DNA of 64,000 nucleotides, taken from contig CAMRHE010000169.1 of the NCBI GenBank assembly GCA_947044405.1, positions 3,782,501 through 3,846,500 on the forward strand, in the 5' to 3' direction. This document shows, one piece after another, positions 1 through 10,891 of this stretch. A program made the translations under genes and the position numbers. Position 1 is the first letter of the stretch, and each line of letters starts with the position of its first letter. The notes beneath the pieces are model-generated. The model was not told the DNA's origin. It saw only the letters and a program-made list of their open reading frames with translations, and did not search any database. This DNA is from Leptodactylus fallax (taxonomy: Eukaryota > Chordata > Amphibia > Anura > Leptodactylidae).

Positions 1-54
1 TCTGTTGCGGGAGGGATAATACTCATACCCCCCCCCCCCCCAAATAGGGCTACA
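1..54 (+). repeat. 3' fragment of the 5' LTR
   Basis: Positions 1-54 repeat 5558-5609 apart from two extra C residues in the homopolymer. Both end in GGGCTACA. The remainder of this LTR lies outside the window. Confidence 0.9.
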
Positions 55-75
55 TTTGGAGGCACTGCTGAGATT
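55..75 (+). other. Candidate primer-binding site of the Gypsy element
   Basis: The bases directly after the 5' LTR start with TTTGGAGGCACTGCTGAG. The TGG and following residues are what a tRNA primer-binding site should look like at this place. The match is closest to a threonine-tRNA 3' end as I recall it (about 15 of 18 positions), so the tRNA identity is tentative. Confidence 0.5.
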
Positions 76-98
76 TAGAAGTGGGAATAGTCATTGAT

Positions 99-1385
99 AT
101 GGAGAAGCGATATAGCTCAGAGGGGAACCTCCCACTAGCTACTACATGGGATTACCGACCTCCTGTTCCTCCCCTGGTTCAGGTAAAGGAAGAACCCCGC
201 TCAGCCAGTTACCCCCCCAGTATGGCCGTCGCTAGAAGTTCCTCTAGTGACAGTGCTATTAGTACTTTAGCCAAGCTGACTGAAATGTTAGCTCAGGGCC
301 TGAAGGCCACTCACTACAAGAAACTAAAGGTATTCTCTGGTAATGTCCCAGTACCACAAGGGGAGGAAAACTTTGAGATATGGAAAGAACATACTCTCCA
401 ATGCCTGAAGGAATGGTCTTGCTCTGAAGAAGGCAAGCGGCAGCGTATCAGTGAAAGTTTACGGTCTCCTGCTGCAGAATTGATCCGCTTGTACAGAGAC
501 TCTCATGAAGGAGTGAGTGCATTGGACTATATACAAGTACTGTCTGATCACTTTGAGCCATACTATGACCTTGCTCAGATGGTTGCTGATTACCGAATGG
601 TTCATCAAAAAGAAGGGGAAAATGTCTCTACTTTTATTAACCGTTTACAGCTACTTCTTTCACGTCTGGTGTACCACGCAGCTATATCTACTTCAGAGGT
701 AGACGCTATGAGAACCAGTCAGTTGGTGAGAGGGTTACAACCTCATCATCCTCTTGCTCAAGTACTCAAGGTCTTACTATCTGATAGAGTCCTTCCATTT
801 CCTGACTTAATGAAGTTAGTGAAGAAACAAGAAGCTGACATTAGTTTTAGTACCCCTAAGAAAGCGAAAAGCATCTCTAAAGAAGATGTTGTTCCTAATT
901 CAAACAAGGACAAACCAGCGGAGCGGTCAGAACTTAGACAGTCCGCCACTCCACCCACTGCCACTCAATGGAGGAAGGATGCTAGAACCTGTTATAAATG
1001 TGGTCAGACGGCCATACTGCCAGACAGTGTACGGAGGACAGTGAGGGATTGGGACATCTCTATTCAGAATCAAAGACACCGAAGGAAGGCGGGCCGAGTA
1101 AAGACCAGAGGCGCTATCGCGGGCTCCAGGTCCGTTGTCAAAGTCACTGTCAATGGTCATGCCTCTCCTGCCCTGTTTGATACAGGATCTCAAGTGACCC
1201 TGATTTATCGCTCGTTCTACCAAAAGTATCTGAGGGATATACCTCTTCAGTCTACGGGACAAATGAAATTGTGGGGGCTTAATTCAGGATCATATCCTGT
1301 AGATGGCAGCCTACAAGTAGTTATAGCTGTCCCTGAATTAGAAGATCAGAGTGTCGCTCCCATGAAGATTACGGCTCTTGTCTGA
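99..1385 (+). pseudogene. Gypsy gag and protease, broken
   Basis: The open frame begins with GTG at 81; the first ATG is at 99 and is the likelier start. The N-terminal 250 or so residues resemble the PNMA/Gypsy capsid: a region starting at LKVFSG, followed by helical segments rich in leucine and ending in a KLVKKQEADI stretch. A CCHC zinc knuckle follows at about 990-1030, but its first two cysteines and its last His and Cys lie in different frames, so a frameshift near 1008 splits it. The frame used by gag continues into a retropepsin domain with the catalytic motif DTGS at 1179-1190. A TGA at 1383-1385 then stops the frame, and the same frame resumes immediately as pol. The product is non-functional unless these lesions are sequencing errors. 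Confidence 0.85.
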
Positions 1386-3559
1386 TCTGATACAGGGGAT
1401 TCTTGTGCAGCTCCTGTGATACTTGGCACTAATTGTCCCGCAGTGCATTATGCTTTTCAGAAGTTTCTTGGAAGAGATTGGAACCCTGCAGCTCAGCCGG
1501 TGAATATATCTTCTGATCTTAGAGAACTCTGTGATGCCCTGTTTACTGGCTATCGACATGGAATGGTATATCATATCGGTGAGAGAACCGTGGAAGTTCC
1601 TGCCGGCGGGGAGAGCGTTCTGAGAGTAGCCTCCAGCATTGCTCCCGATTTGCTTGAAGGGGGGAGTTATGTCCTTATGGAAACCCCTGAAGAAATGATT
1701 AACCAGAATGGCTGGATGGTGATCCCAGAGAGAAAGGACTGGAGAAATAAAGTGGAGTTATCTACCTGTGTGACAGTGAGGAACTGTTCACCGCATCCGA
1801 TCGTAATTGGACCATACCAGAATGTGGCCCACTGCTACCCTGTGCTTGGAGTAAATCCATACGCTGAAGTGTGCAGGATTCAAATCCGAGATGCAATCCC
1901 TAATCTCAATCTTGACTTGAGTGATCCACATTTACCAGAGGCCTGGAATCAGCGACTGACACAGAAGTTGTCTGAATTATCGGAAGTGTTCTCCATGGAT
2001 GATATGGATGTAGGTTGTGCTAAAAGTGCTCAACACACTTTCCGATTGACCGATTCTACTCCCTTCCGGGAGCGACCACGGAGAGTTGCTCCAAAGGATG
2101 TTGATGAGTTAAGACAGACTCTACAGCAAATGAAAGGTCAGGGGATCATTGTGGACAGTAAGAGCCCCTATGCCTCACCTATTGTGGTGGTAAGAAAAAA
2201 ATCTGGAGCAATTCGCCTATGTGTGGATTACAGAACTCTGAACCAGAGAACATTACCTGATCAGTATACACTGCCGAGAATTGAAGAAGCTCTGGAAGCT
2301 CTGAATGGAAACTGTTGGTTCACAGTGCTGGACCTAAGATCGGGATACTATCAAGTCCCAATGGCACCTGAGGATCAGGAAAAGACAGCCTTCATATGCC
2401 CCTTGGGTTTCTTTCAGTTCACTCGTATGCCGCAAGGTACAAAAGGTGCGCCAGCAACGTTCCAAAGGTTGATGGAAAGAGTGTTAGGTGATTTAGTGCC
2501 CCGGGAATGCCTTGTATATCTTGACGACATTATTGTGTTTGGAAAGACGCTGGAAGAACATGAAGAACGACTCATGAGAGTACTCCAACGCTTAAAAGAA
2601 GAGGGGCTGAAGTTGTCGGCTGACAAATGCAAATTTTGTAGATCTTCGGTCACTTATGTAGGTCATATTGTTTCTGCTGAAGGAGTTGCTACCGATCCTG
2701 GTAAGATTGAAGCTGTGGTGAATTGTCCCCGACCGCAAAATATTACAGAGTTGCAATCTTTCTTGGGGTTTTGTGGATTCTATCGACGATTTGTGGAAGG
2801 ATATTCAAAAATTGCTCGAACCCTCCTCGACCTGTTGAAGAGTGATGCAGGAGATCCGGGAAAGAAGAAAGGGTCTTCCAAAAGCCTTTTTGGCGATAGG
2901 TGGACTGCGGATTGTGAAGAAGCATTTAAGTTGTTGAAGAAGAAATTGACAGAAGCTCCCGTTCTGGCTTATGCTGATGCACAGAAGCCATATGTGCTAC
3001 ATGTAGATGCCAGCTTTGAAGGATTAGGTGGCGTGCTGCACCAAGAATACCCGGCCGGGTTACGGCCCATAGCTTTCATAAGTCGAAGTCTTTCTCCCAG
3101 CGAGAAAAATTATCCAGTACATAAATTGGAGTTTTTGGCGCTCAAGTGGGCCATTGTTGATAAATTACATTAATATTTATACGGAGCCACGTTTGAAGTA
3201 AGAACAGACAACAATCCACTGACATACGTTTTGTCAACCGCTAAACTCGATGCTACAGGACATCGCTGGTTGGCAGCTTTATCCAACTACCAATTCACAC
3301 TCAAGTATAAATCGGGGCCTAAGAACATTGGGGCAGATGTTCTATCAAGACGGCCTGGATTACCTAGTCCGGAAGTAGTGGATGAATGGGAAGAAGTGCC
3401 AAGTCCTGGAGTAGGAGCTTTGTGTGCCATGGCTGCTGTAGTTGAAGACCGAGTAGCCTTTTCTGAAACTCGGCTTATTGACTCTATTGGGGGAGGTCCC
3501 GAAGCTGTACCAGACATGTTTGCCTACCCTGCCGCTTTAGGATCCTTTTATGAGTTGTT
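1386..3559 (+). pseudogene. Gypsy pol: reverse transcriptase and RNase H, broken
   Basis: This stretch continues in the protease frame. Reverse transcriptase signatures are visible in order: a conserved fingers region around FRERPRR, motif A with LDLRSGYYQV (about 2330-2360), and the catalytic YLDD at 2517-2528. The connection domain and RNase H follow, including VLHVDASFEGLGGVLHQ (about 2996-3045) with the first catalytic Asp. A TAA at 3171-3173 interrupts RNase H, and the same frame carries on afterwards with RTDNNPLTY. A frameshift near 3560 then separates it from integrase. The catalytic residues themselves are kept. Confidence 0.88.
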
Positions 3560-5307
3560 CTATATCTTCAAAGCGAATGATCTGGAGTCAAAAGACTGAT
3601 CCTTTAATTGGACCTCTTTATCAAGCAGTGAGTTCTCAAGACAGAGAAATGTTAAAGACATCCCTACCCTCTGAATGCAGTCAACTTCTACGAGATTGGG
3701 AGAAGTTTGAAATAGACAATGGCCTACTTTATCGTGTGGTGCTGTATCATGATCACCCTGGAAGGCGCCAACTAGTTATTCCAAGCTGCTTTCAGAAGAT
3801 GATTTTCCGAAGTCTGCATGATTATCATGGTCATTTGGGACCTGAGAAGACTTATGGCCTAATACAAGACCGATTCTACTGGCCCAAAATGAGAGATACC
3901 GTGACTCGTCTGTGTAGGTGCTGTCGCAGATGTTTGCAGAGGAAGACTGTCCCGGTTCGAGCGGCCTTCATGGGACACTTGAAGAGTTCGGGCCCCATGG
4001 ATCTTGTCTGCATAGATTTCCTTTGTATTGACAACGACTCCAGAGGATTTGGAAATGTATTGGTGGTGATTGATCACTTCACACGATATGCTCAAGCCTT
4101 TCCGACTAAGGATCAAAAAGCAGTCACTGTTGCAAGAGTGCTTTGGGAAAAGTATTTTATCCATTATGGCTTACCACACCGGTTGCATTCTGATCAAGGC
4201 CGGGATTTTGAGAGTAACCTGATCAAAGAGTTACTTCAGTTGTTGAACATCCGCAAAAGTCGGACGACGCCTTACCATCCAGAGGGAGATGCCCTTCCTG
4301 AAAGATTTAACAGGACTTTACTTGATATGCTTGGTACCTTACGAATTGAGGATAATCGATCCTGGAGTCGAAAAGTGGAGGCTATGGTGCATGCCTATAA
4401 TAGTACAAGGCACGAGAGCACAGGATATTCACCATACTTTCTGATGTTTGGAAGAGAGCCTAGGCTACCTATTGACATCTTGTTGGGAGTCTCTACTGAT
4501 GGTATCAGTCATCGAGATCATTACCGATATGTGGCACGTTTGAAAGAAACGCTTAAGAGTGCTTATCAGCTGGCTGAGGAAAATGCGGCCAAAGTGAATG
4601 AAGGAAATAAAAGGAGATTTGATCTTCGAGTAAGATACTGAGAATTGAACCCTGGGGACCATGTTCTGCTACGGAATTTGGGAGCATCTGCAAAACATAA
4701 GCTGGCTATTCGATGGCGGAGTGAACTCTTTACAGTGGTAGATCGGTTGCCTGGAATACCAGTCTACAAGATAAGAGGACGGGACGGGAGGATCAGGACT
4801 TGGCATAGAAATCATTTGTTGCCTGTACCTCAGATTGATGGTATGGATATCTCCAATGATGGCTCGGCCTGCGATTCTCCACAGTCCTTAGCCGATATTC
4901 CACCTGACCTTCCTGAAACTCCTGAGAGTGATTGGACTGTGGCTCCTGAAGTTCCTAGATCACCAGTATCTTCTCCTTCAGGGAGACCTATGAACCCTCA
5001 AACTCCAGAATTCGTACCTAGATCTGTGTCTACAGATGAGCAGGGATCTAGCTTTCCTACGCCACCAGCACCATCCCCTCCCATGGCAGACAACCCTAGT
5101 TTAGGGCCTGGACATGCTAGTTTACCTCAGAGAGAGGTACGGAGAGGAGAGAGAATTAGACACCCTCCACCTATGCTGACATATGATAGTTTGGGGGACC
5201 CCAGATTTACTACTCAGCCTCATTTATACCATGCTTGGGTGGGTGCAGTGTCCACTTTGGTCAATATGTTACCAATTTTCGCTCCCGCTGGCATGTATAC
5301 CTATTAA
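3560..5307 (+). pseudogene. Gypsy integrase with GPY/F-type C-terminal module, broken
   Basis: The frame changes by one relative to the upstream pol segment. The zinc-binding HHCC domain is visible (HDYHGHLG with CRCCRRC downstream, about 3820-3945). The DDE core follows: an Asp in CIDFLCID (about 4010-4035), an Asp in HSDQGRDF (about 4188-4211), and a Glu in LPERFNR (about 4293-4313). A TGA at 4639-4641 breaks the frame just before a GPY/F-like C-terminal module (HVLLRNLG to NHLLP), after which comes a proline- and serine-rich tail ending at 5307. Apart from the stop, the domain order and the catalytic triad are intact. Confidence 0.88.
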
Positions 5308-5421
5308 CCTGTTTCCTCTTTAAAAACAAAAACAACCCTGATATTGTCATTGGTAATGTTGACTGTATACTATGACTTTGTATGTCTTTGACGTGACGTA
5401 AAGATTTCACCAGAGGGAGAG

Positions 5422-5609
5422 TGTAGGGAACTGCCATTTCTACTAGTATATAATGTATCTGGCTTCTTTGCCCCTGCAGTTTGGCTTCAGAGACCCCAGG
5501 CATTCAGTGCAAGTTTTGTTTTGTAAATACAGTGAGTCAGACACATGTGAGGCAGAGTCTGTTGCGGGAGGGATAATACTCATACCCCCCCCCCCCAAAT
5601 AGGGCTACA
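5422..5609 (+). repeat. 3' LTR of the Gypsy element (188 bp)
   Basis: The LTR begins TGTAGGGAACTGCC, directly after a purine-rich tract (AGAGGGAGAG, 5412-5421) that fits the polypurine primer of plus-strand synthesis, and ends GGGCTACA. It begins with TG and ends with CA. At 188 bp it is short for an LTR. Confidence 0.85.
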
Positions 5610-6394
5610 CCTGTATATGTAGAATATGCGTTTATTCCACTGTAAACTATACATATAACCTTCATCCATGTAATGTATAGATGGCTGTAGTCTGCTGCAT
5701 CTTAGAGGGGATAACTTTTAGAGAGGGTTCAGAGTAATTCCTGTGATATAGGATATAATGATTGTAAACAGAAATCTCTCTAGATATACATATTTTTGGT
5801 AGACTGACAAATCCAATAATGAGGCACTTACTTACCATACACATTTTGTATTATATTTATAAGGCACACAGCAGATATTGAAAAGCTTTATGGCAGAAGC
5901 AGAGACCTCAATGAGTGAACAAAAGGAAACTGTGTTCAAGAAATAGGTTGTGATGAGATTGCATATGTCGGAGAAGATAAATGGTTGTTATTAGAGTAAT
6001 AAATATAACAGTGATTTATGTAATGTAGCCGCATTGAGGGCTTTTTTTTTCTTGGATGTGATGACTAAGTAATACAACAATTTCTATTACAGAATTATAT
6101 TCATAAAGATATAGTTCCCAGTTGTGATTATTATACAAACAATGGGGTAGATTTACTAATACTGTGTAATTGACCATGAAAACTTTATCATAGTGGCTAA
6201 TGAGAGATGATACATATGTTGCATTTTTAGACTGCTAGTCTACCTTTACACTACCTGTTTGTTGGCTTTGTTTATGTACAAAAAATCACCAAGATTAAGC
6301 CACACCTCTTCAGATAAACTGTGCCCCCATTGGACAAGTCGTACAAAGAATCTAAAATGACTAAGAACTTCTCTATGTTACTCAGTCACGTATT
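5610..6394. other. Unassigned AT-rich spacer
   Basis: No coding exon, repeat terminus or structured RNA was recognised here. The open frames are short and look random. Confidence 0.5.
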
Positions 6395-7914
6395 CCCTTC
6401 TCATCAATATTGAGCGAGTTTAGACGCTTTGGTTATCTGAATAACTTCAAGGTCAACCTCTCCAAGAGTGAGGCCCTTAATATCACCCTGCCTTCATCTG
6501 AGGCTACTCACCTTGCGGATAGTTTCCTATTTAAGTGGCACTCTGGGTCTATCAAATACCTGGGGATTCAGATTCCCCCTGACCCCTATCACCTTTTCTG
6601 CCTCAACTACTTCCCATTGCTGGAGACAATCTCATCTGACCTACAGAAATATGGCGCCCTTGGCCGCATTAACATCCTAAAAATGGACGTCATCCCCTGA
6701 CTGATATGTTTTCCAGGCCTCACCTATCCACCTCCCTCAATCTTTTTTTACTCAGATACAGTAAATGTTCAGGAGGTTCATATGGGACTCGGGCACAGCA
6801 GATTGCAATTCAGGACATTGATGCGACTTAAGTGCAACGGGTGACGGCTTACCGGACCCTAGACTATACTACAGGTCCGCAGTCCCATTACATCTCTTTG
6901 ACTGGCGTTACTGAGGCATGATTAAGCAGTGAGTCTCCATAGAGGCTGAGCTGCTCTCTGCTGATCTCCCTTCCTTGTCCTGGGTCCTGGCGCACTACTG
7001 CCCAAAACATATCAAGCATGCACTCCTGTCTGCGCACTTCCTTAGGGTCTAGGACACGATGTGCACTGGAGGCATTATTGCGAGGGTTCCAGGCCCTCTG
7101 AGTCCACTCTTCTGTAACCCCGTGTTCTCTCCGGGCTGCGTTGTCAATAAATTTCTATGTCTCACGTCGTTGTCGCAACGACGTGAGACTGGCCCAGGTT
7201 GCCGGTACCCACCTCTTCCCCCCATTGCACAGTTATGTACGGCCCACCCAGACATCCCCTTGTCCTGGATGGAAAATGGCCAGCTCCTGGACTTCCTTCG
7301 CAAATACTCCTTGCCTCTTCTGCTTTCGTCTAGTCTGATCAACTTGGAGAATATCCTCTCATGCTCCAACACCAAGGCATGTGCACGCTCTGCTCTCTAT
7401 GGCATCTTCCTCCGAGTGGAAACGCTGGACAGCCCCTCCTACAAGGGTTCTTGGGAGTTTGACCTCCATATGCGCTTTTCACCTGCTGGAACAGGTCATT
7501 CCTTTTTGCGCACAAACTACCGCTGCCTTGCAGTGCACAGGAGAAGAAATTTAAGTTCCTGACACAATGGTAGCCTTGTCCTGACCTCCTCCATAAATTT
7601 TATCCTGGTGTTTCTGATCGGTGTTGGCACTGTGTCTCTGAGAAAGGAACGCTCCTCCATCTTTGGTGGGACTTCGGAGCATTTAGGTCCTTCTGGGACT
7701 TAGTATTTGACCTTTACACCAAAGTTAATGGTCGTTCTCTCACACCCTCTCCTCAGCTGGCTCTCCTTTCCATCTTCCCTGGCAAGATATCAGCGGTTAA
7801 GAAGGATCTCCTGCAGCACTTCCCCACGGCCACCAGAAGAGTCCCAGGCACTGGCACAGCACTGTTTTGCCTTCCCTTGTTGAATTCCTGCAAGAGCTTA
7901 TCTGTATCTAGAGG
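6395..7914 (+). pseudogene. L1 LINE relic: end of ORF2 reverse transcriptase
   Basis: Translated pieces in several frames follow the C-terminal third of an L1 ORF2. The first has the post-catalytic reverse transcriptase signature (GYLNNFKVNLSKSEALNI, then IKYLGIQI, about 6410-6700). Later pieces match the tower region, and a CWHC ... H motif near 7622-7670 corresponds to the L1 C-terminal cysteine motif, with its last Cys replaced by Asp. Frameshifts and stops are frequent. The catalytic part of the reverse transcriptase and everything upstream are absent, and no poly-A tail was found, so this is an old 5'-truncated copy. Confidence 0.75.
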
Positions 7915-9213
7915 ATAGAGGCCCTTTGCAACCAGCTTTCAGTGGCAGCTTTTTCTGCAACTTGGAGCAGCTTTAAAAGCTAAGTATAAAGCGAGTTTGA
8001 GAGCTGGTGAGTGTGGTTTGATTCCAAGTGTGTTTGATCTAAGTGTGATTTAAGATTAAGTGACTTTAGATTCATCAGGTAAGATGTGCTCCATGCTTAT
8101 CAATGCGGTCCAGTGTACATCTTGCAGCATGTATTCTCTATTCTTGAGCAGCTGCTTGAGGGGGCATACTGCTGTGAAAGATGTAAGCACGTTGCACATT
8201 TGGAAGCCCAGATCGTGGATCTAAATGAGCAAATTGCAAGACTGAGATTCCATTGATAACTTGGAAAGCAGTCTGTTGCTCACAGAGCAGGAACTCGTTG
8301 GGGTAAGTGCAGAGGGGGATGGTAGCATGGAGGTGCAGGAACATGAGGCAGCTAGCTGGGTGACAGTTAGAAAGCAGTGGGGTAGAGGGAAGAGTGCCAG
8401 GGAGGTTAGTCTTGATCTGGCACACCCCAACAAGTTTGCTAAATTGGCAGATGAGGGGGATGTTAGTACAGGGGTAACACTGCTGCAGCAAGACACTTCC
8501 TCTGACCGCCAGGGGAATGTCTGCTCCAGTAAGAAGGGGGATAGGAGTGTAGAGAAGCTTAGACAGGTGCTGGTAGTAGGGGATTCAATTATTAGGGGAA
8601 CAAACAGGGCAATCGGTCACAAAGACTGGCATTGTCGTACGGTGTGTTGCCTTCCTGGTGTTTGACACATCGCGGATCGGGTTGATAGATTACTGGGTAG
8701 GGCTGTTATGGATCCAGCGGTCATGGTGCACGTTGACACAAATGACAAAGCTAGCGGTAGGTGGAAGGTCCTTAAAAATGATTTCAGGGATCTAGGGAGA
8801 AAGCTGAAGGACCTCCAAGGTAGTATTTTCAGAAATACTACCTGTACCGCGAGCCACACAGGAAAGGCAGCGGGAGATTAGGGAGGTAAACAAGTGGCTC
8901 AAGAGCTGGTATAGGAAGGAGGGGTTTGGGTTCCTGGAGAACTGGGCCGACTTTGCTGTGGGTTACAGGTTCTATGGTAGGGAAGCATCTCAATGGGGAG
9001 GGTGCAGCTGTGCTGGGGGAGAAGAAGGCTAGACGTTGGAGGAGTGTTTAAACTAGGGACTGGGGGGAGGGTAACAGATGTAAAGGACAAGATAGTGTAG
9101 AAATGGAAAGAGGGCTAAATAATGTAACTGGGGGTGGAGCGGGGGTGGGGTTAGAACAGTCAGTAGGCAGTGGAAGAGTAGGGATAATGATAAATCCTTG
9201 AAATGTATGTATA
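7915..9213 (+). pseudogene. CR1-type LINE 5' end with ORF1 (zinc finger plus SGNH esterase), broken
   Basis: From about 8083 the sequence encodes, in two frames, a paired-Cys region (QCTSCS, then CCERC) followed by a short coiled coil (HLEAQIVDLNEQIARL), which is the PHD-like start of CR1 ORF1 proteins. Downstream comes the SGNH/GDSL esterase region typical of the same ORF1: block I as VVGDSIIRG (about 8571-8597), and block III as VDTND (about 8733-8747) where the family usually has GTND. The block V His-containing segment near 8986 survives only in another frame. The ORF2 part is missing; the copy is cut off by the Tc1 element that starts at 9214. The esterase is not expected to be active. 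Confidence 0.7.
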
Positions 9214-9492
9214 CTCACTGAACTTCTGGAGTGAGTTTGCTGCACTGAAAGTAAAGGGGCCGAATAATATTGCACGCCCCACTTTTCAGTTTTTTATTTT
9301 TTACAAAAGTTTAAAATAACCAATAAATTTCATTCCACTTCACAATTGCATCCCACTTGTTGTTGATTCTTCACCAAAAAATTAAAATTTTATATCCTTA
9401 TGTTTGAAATAAAAAACTGAAAAGTGGGGCGTGCAATATTATTCGGCCCCTTTACTTTCAGTGCAGCAAACTCACTCCAGAAGTTCAGTGAG
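9214..9492. repeat. 86-bp perfect inverted repeat at the Tc1 left end
   Basis: Arms 9214-9299 and 9407-9492 are exact reverse complements around a 107-bp loop. The right arm is the normal 5' region of the Tc1 element; the left arm is the extra inverted copy. Confidence 0.93.
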
Positions 9493-9628
9493 GATCTCTG
9501 AATGATCCAATGTTGTCCTAAATGACTGATGATGATAAATATAATCCACCTTTGTGTAATCAAGTCTCCGTATAAATGCACCTGCTCTGTGATAGTCTCA
9601 GGCTTCTGTTTAAAGCGCAGAGAGCATC

Positions 9629-10648
9629 ATGAAGACCAAGGAACACACCAGGCAGGTCCGTGATACTGTTGTGGAGAAGTTTAAAGCCGGATTTGGATAC
9701 AAAAAGATTTCCCAAACTTTAAACATCCCAAGGAGCACTGTGCAAGTGATCATATTGAAATGGAAGGAGTATCAGACCACTGCAAATCTACCAAGACCCT
9801 GCCGTCCCTCTAAACTTTCATCTCAAACAAGGAGAAGACTGATAAGAGATGCAGCCAGGAGGCCCATGATCACTCTGGATGAGCTGCAGAGATCTACAGC
9901 TGAGGTGGGAGAGTCTGTCCATAGGACAACAATCAGTCGTAAACTGCACAAATCTGGCCTTTATGGAAGAGTGGCAAGAAGAAAGCCATTTCTCAAAGAT
10001 ATCAATAAAAAGTCTCGTTTAAAGTTTGCCACAAGCCACCTGGGAGACACACCAAACATGTGGAAGAAGGTGCTCTGGTCAGATGAAACCAAAATCGAAC
10101 TTTTTGGGCACAATGCAAAACGATATGTTTGGCGTAAAAACAACACAGCTCATCACCCTGAACACACCATCCCCACTGTCAAACATGGTGGTGGCAGCAT
10201 CATGGTTTGGGCCTGCTTTTCTTCAGAAGGGACAGGGAAGATGGTTAAAATGGATGGGAAGATGGATGAAGCCAAATACAGGACCATTCTGCAAGAAAAC
10301 CTGTTGGAGTCTGCAAAAGACCTGAGACTGGGACGGAGATTTATCTTCCAACAAGACAATGATCCCAAACATAAAGCAAAATCTACAATGGAATGGTTCA
10401 CAAAGAAACGTATCCAGGTGTTAGAATGGCCAAGTCAAAGTCCAAACCTGAATCCAATCGAGAATCTGTTGAAAGAGCTGAAAACTGCTGTTCACAAACG
10501 TTCTCCATCCAACCTCACTGAGCTCGAGCTGTTTTCCAAGGAAGAATGGGCAAGAATTTCAGTCTCTCGATGTGCAAAACTGATAGAGACATACCCCAAG
10601 CGACTTGCAGCTGTAATCGCAGCAAAAGGTGGCGCTACAAAGTATTAA
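9629..10648 (+). CDS. Tc1-family transposase, full length (339 aa)
   Basis: The protein is a DD34E transposase that would cut and paste Tc1 elements at TA sites in the nucleus. An N-terminal paired-type DNA-binding region with two helix-turn-helix units covers residues 1-115, with an AT-hook-like linker (RPCRP, residues 56-60, where relatives have RPGRP). The catalytic triad is complete: Asp152 in WSDETK, Asp243 in QQDNDPKH and Glu278 in LNPIEN, with 34 residues between the last two. The glycine-rich box [10 protein letters not shown] is at 185-194. The length is normal for the family and there is no stop or frameshift. One oddity is Leu at 280, where relatives usually have Trp after IEN. The ATG follows a normal Tc1 leader. 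Only its own left terminal repeat is defective. Confidence 0.93.
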   Translation: MKTKEHTRQVRDTVVEKFKAGFGYKKISQTLNIPRSTVQVIILKWKEYQTTANLPRPCRPSKLSSQTRRRLIRDAARRPMITLDELQRSTAEVGESVHRTTISRKLHKSGLYGRVARRKPFLKDINKKSRLKFATSHLGDTPNMWKKVLWSDETKIELFGHNAKRYVWRKNNTAHHPEHTIPTVKHGGGSIMVWACFSSEGTGKMVKMDGKMDEAKYRTILQENLLESAKDLRLGRRFIFQQDNDPKHKAKSTMEWFTKKRIQVLEWPSQSPNLNPIENLLKELKTAVHKRSPSNLTELELFSKEEWARISVSRCAKLIETYPKRLAAVIAAKGGATKY

Positions 10649-10655
10649 TTTAAGG

Positions 10656-10866
10656 GGGCCGAATAATTTGGCACTCCCCACTTTTCAGTTTTTTATCTTT
10701 TACAAGTTTAAAATATCCAATAAATTTCGTTCCACTTCACAATTGTGTCCCGCTTGTTGTTGATTCTTCGCCAAAAAATTAAAATTTTATATCCTTATGT
10801 TTGAAGCCTGAAATGTGGTAGAAGGTTGAAAAGTTCAAGGGGGCCGAATACTTTCGCAAGGCACTG
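10656..10866 (+). repeat. Right terminal inverted repeat of the Tc1 element
   Basis: A long Tc1 terminal repeat starting GGGGCCGAATAATTTGG and ending in the canonical CACTG next to TA. Confidence 0.85.
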
Positions 10867-10891
10867 TATATATATATATATATATATATAT
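10867..10891. repeat. (TA)n microsatellite
   Basis: A run of about twelve TA units directly abuts the Tc1 right end, so the exact target duplication cannot be located. Confidence 0.9.

Larger units (their letters stand above)
1..5609 (+). mobile_element. Ty3/Gypsy LTR retrotransposon, PNMA-like gag, decayed
   Basis: The element runs from an incomplete 5' LTR (1-54, cut by the window edge) to a full 3' LTR (5422-5609). Between them lie gag, a retropepsin, reverse transcriptase, RNase H and integrase in the Ty3/Gypsy order. The reading frame is interrupted by in-frame stops at 1383, 3171 and 4639 and by frameshifts near 1008 and near 3560, so this copy cannot make a complete polyprotein. The visible 52-54 bp shared by the two LTRs differ only by the length of one C run (14 versus 12), which suggests a fairly recent insertion. 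No target duplication can be checked because the left flank is missing. Confidence 0.93.
9214..10868 (+). mobile_element. Tc1 element with intact transposase and rearranged left end
   Basis: The right terminus is a normal Tc1 end: about 210 bp (10656-10866) finishing in AAGGCACTG next to a TA. The left side lacks that terminus. Instead, 9281-9405 repeats the right-end segment 10676-10805 in the same orientation, where a terminal repeat should be inverted. The 86 bp at 9214-9299 are a perfect inverted copy of 9407-9492. This fold-back has replaced the outer left end, so the element probably cannot be excised as a unit although its transposase is uninterrupted. It cuts into the CR1 relic. Confidence 0.88.

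Noticed and set aside
8261..8665. A host gene encoding an SGNH hydrolase
   Set aside because: The flanking zinc finger and decay pattern identify it as CR1 ORF1.
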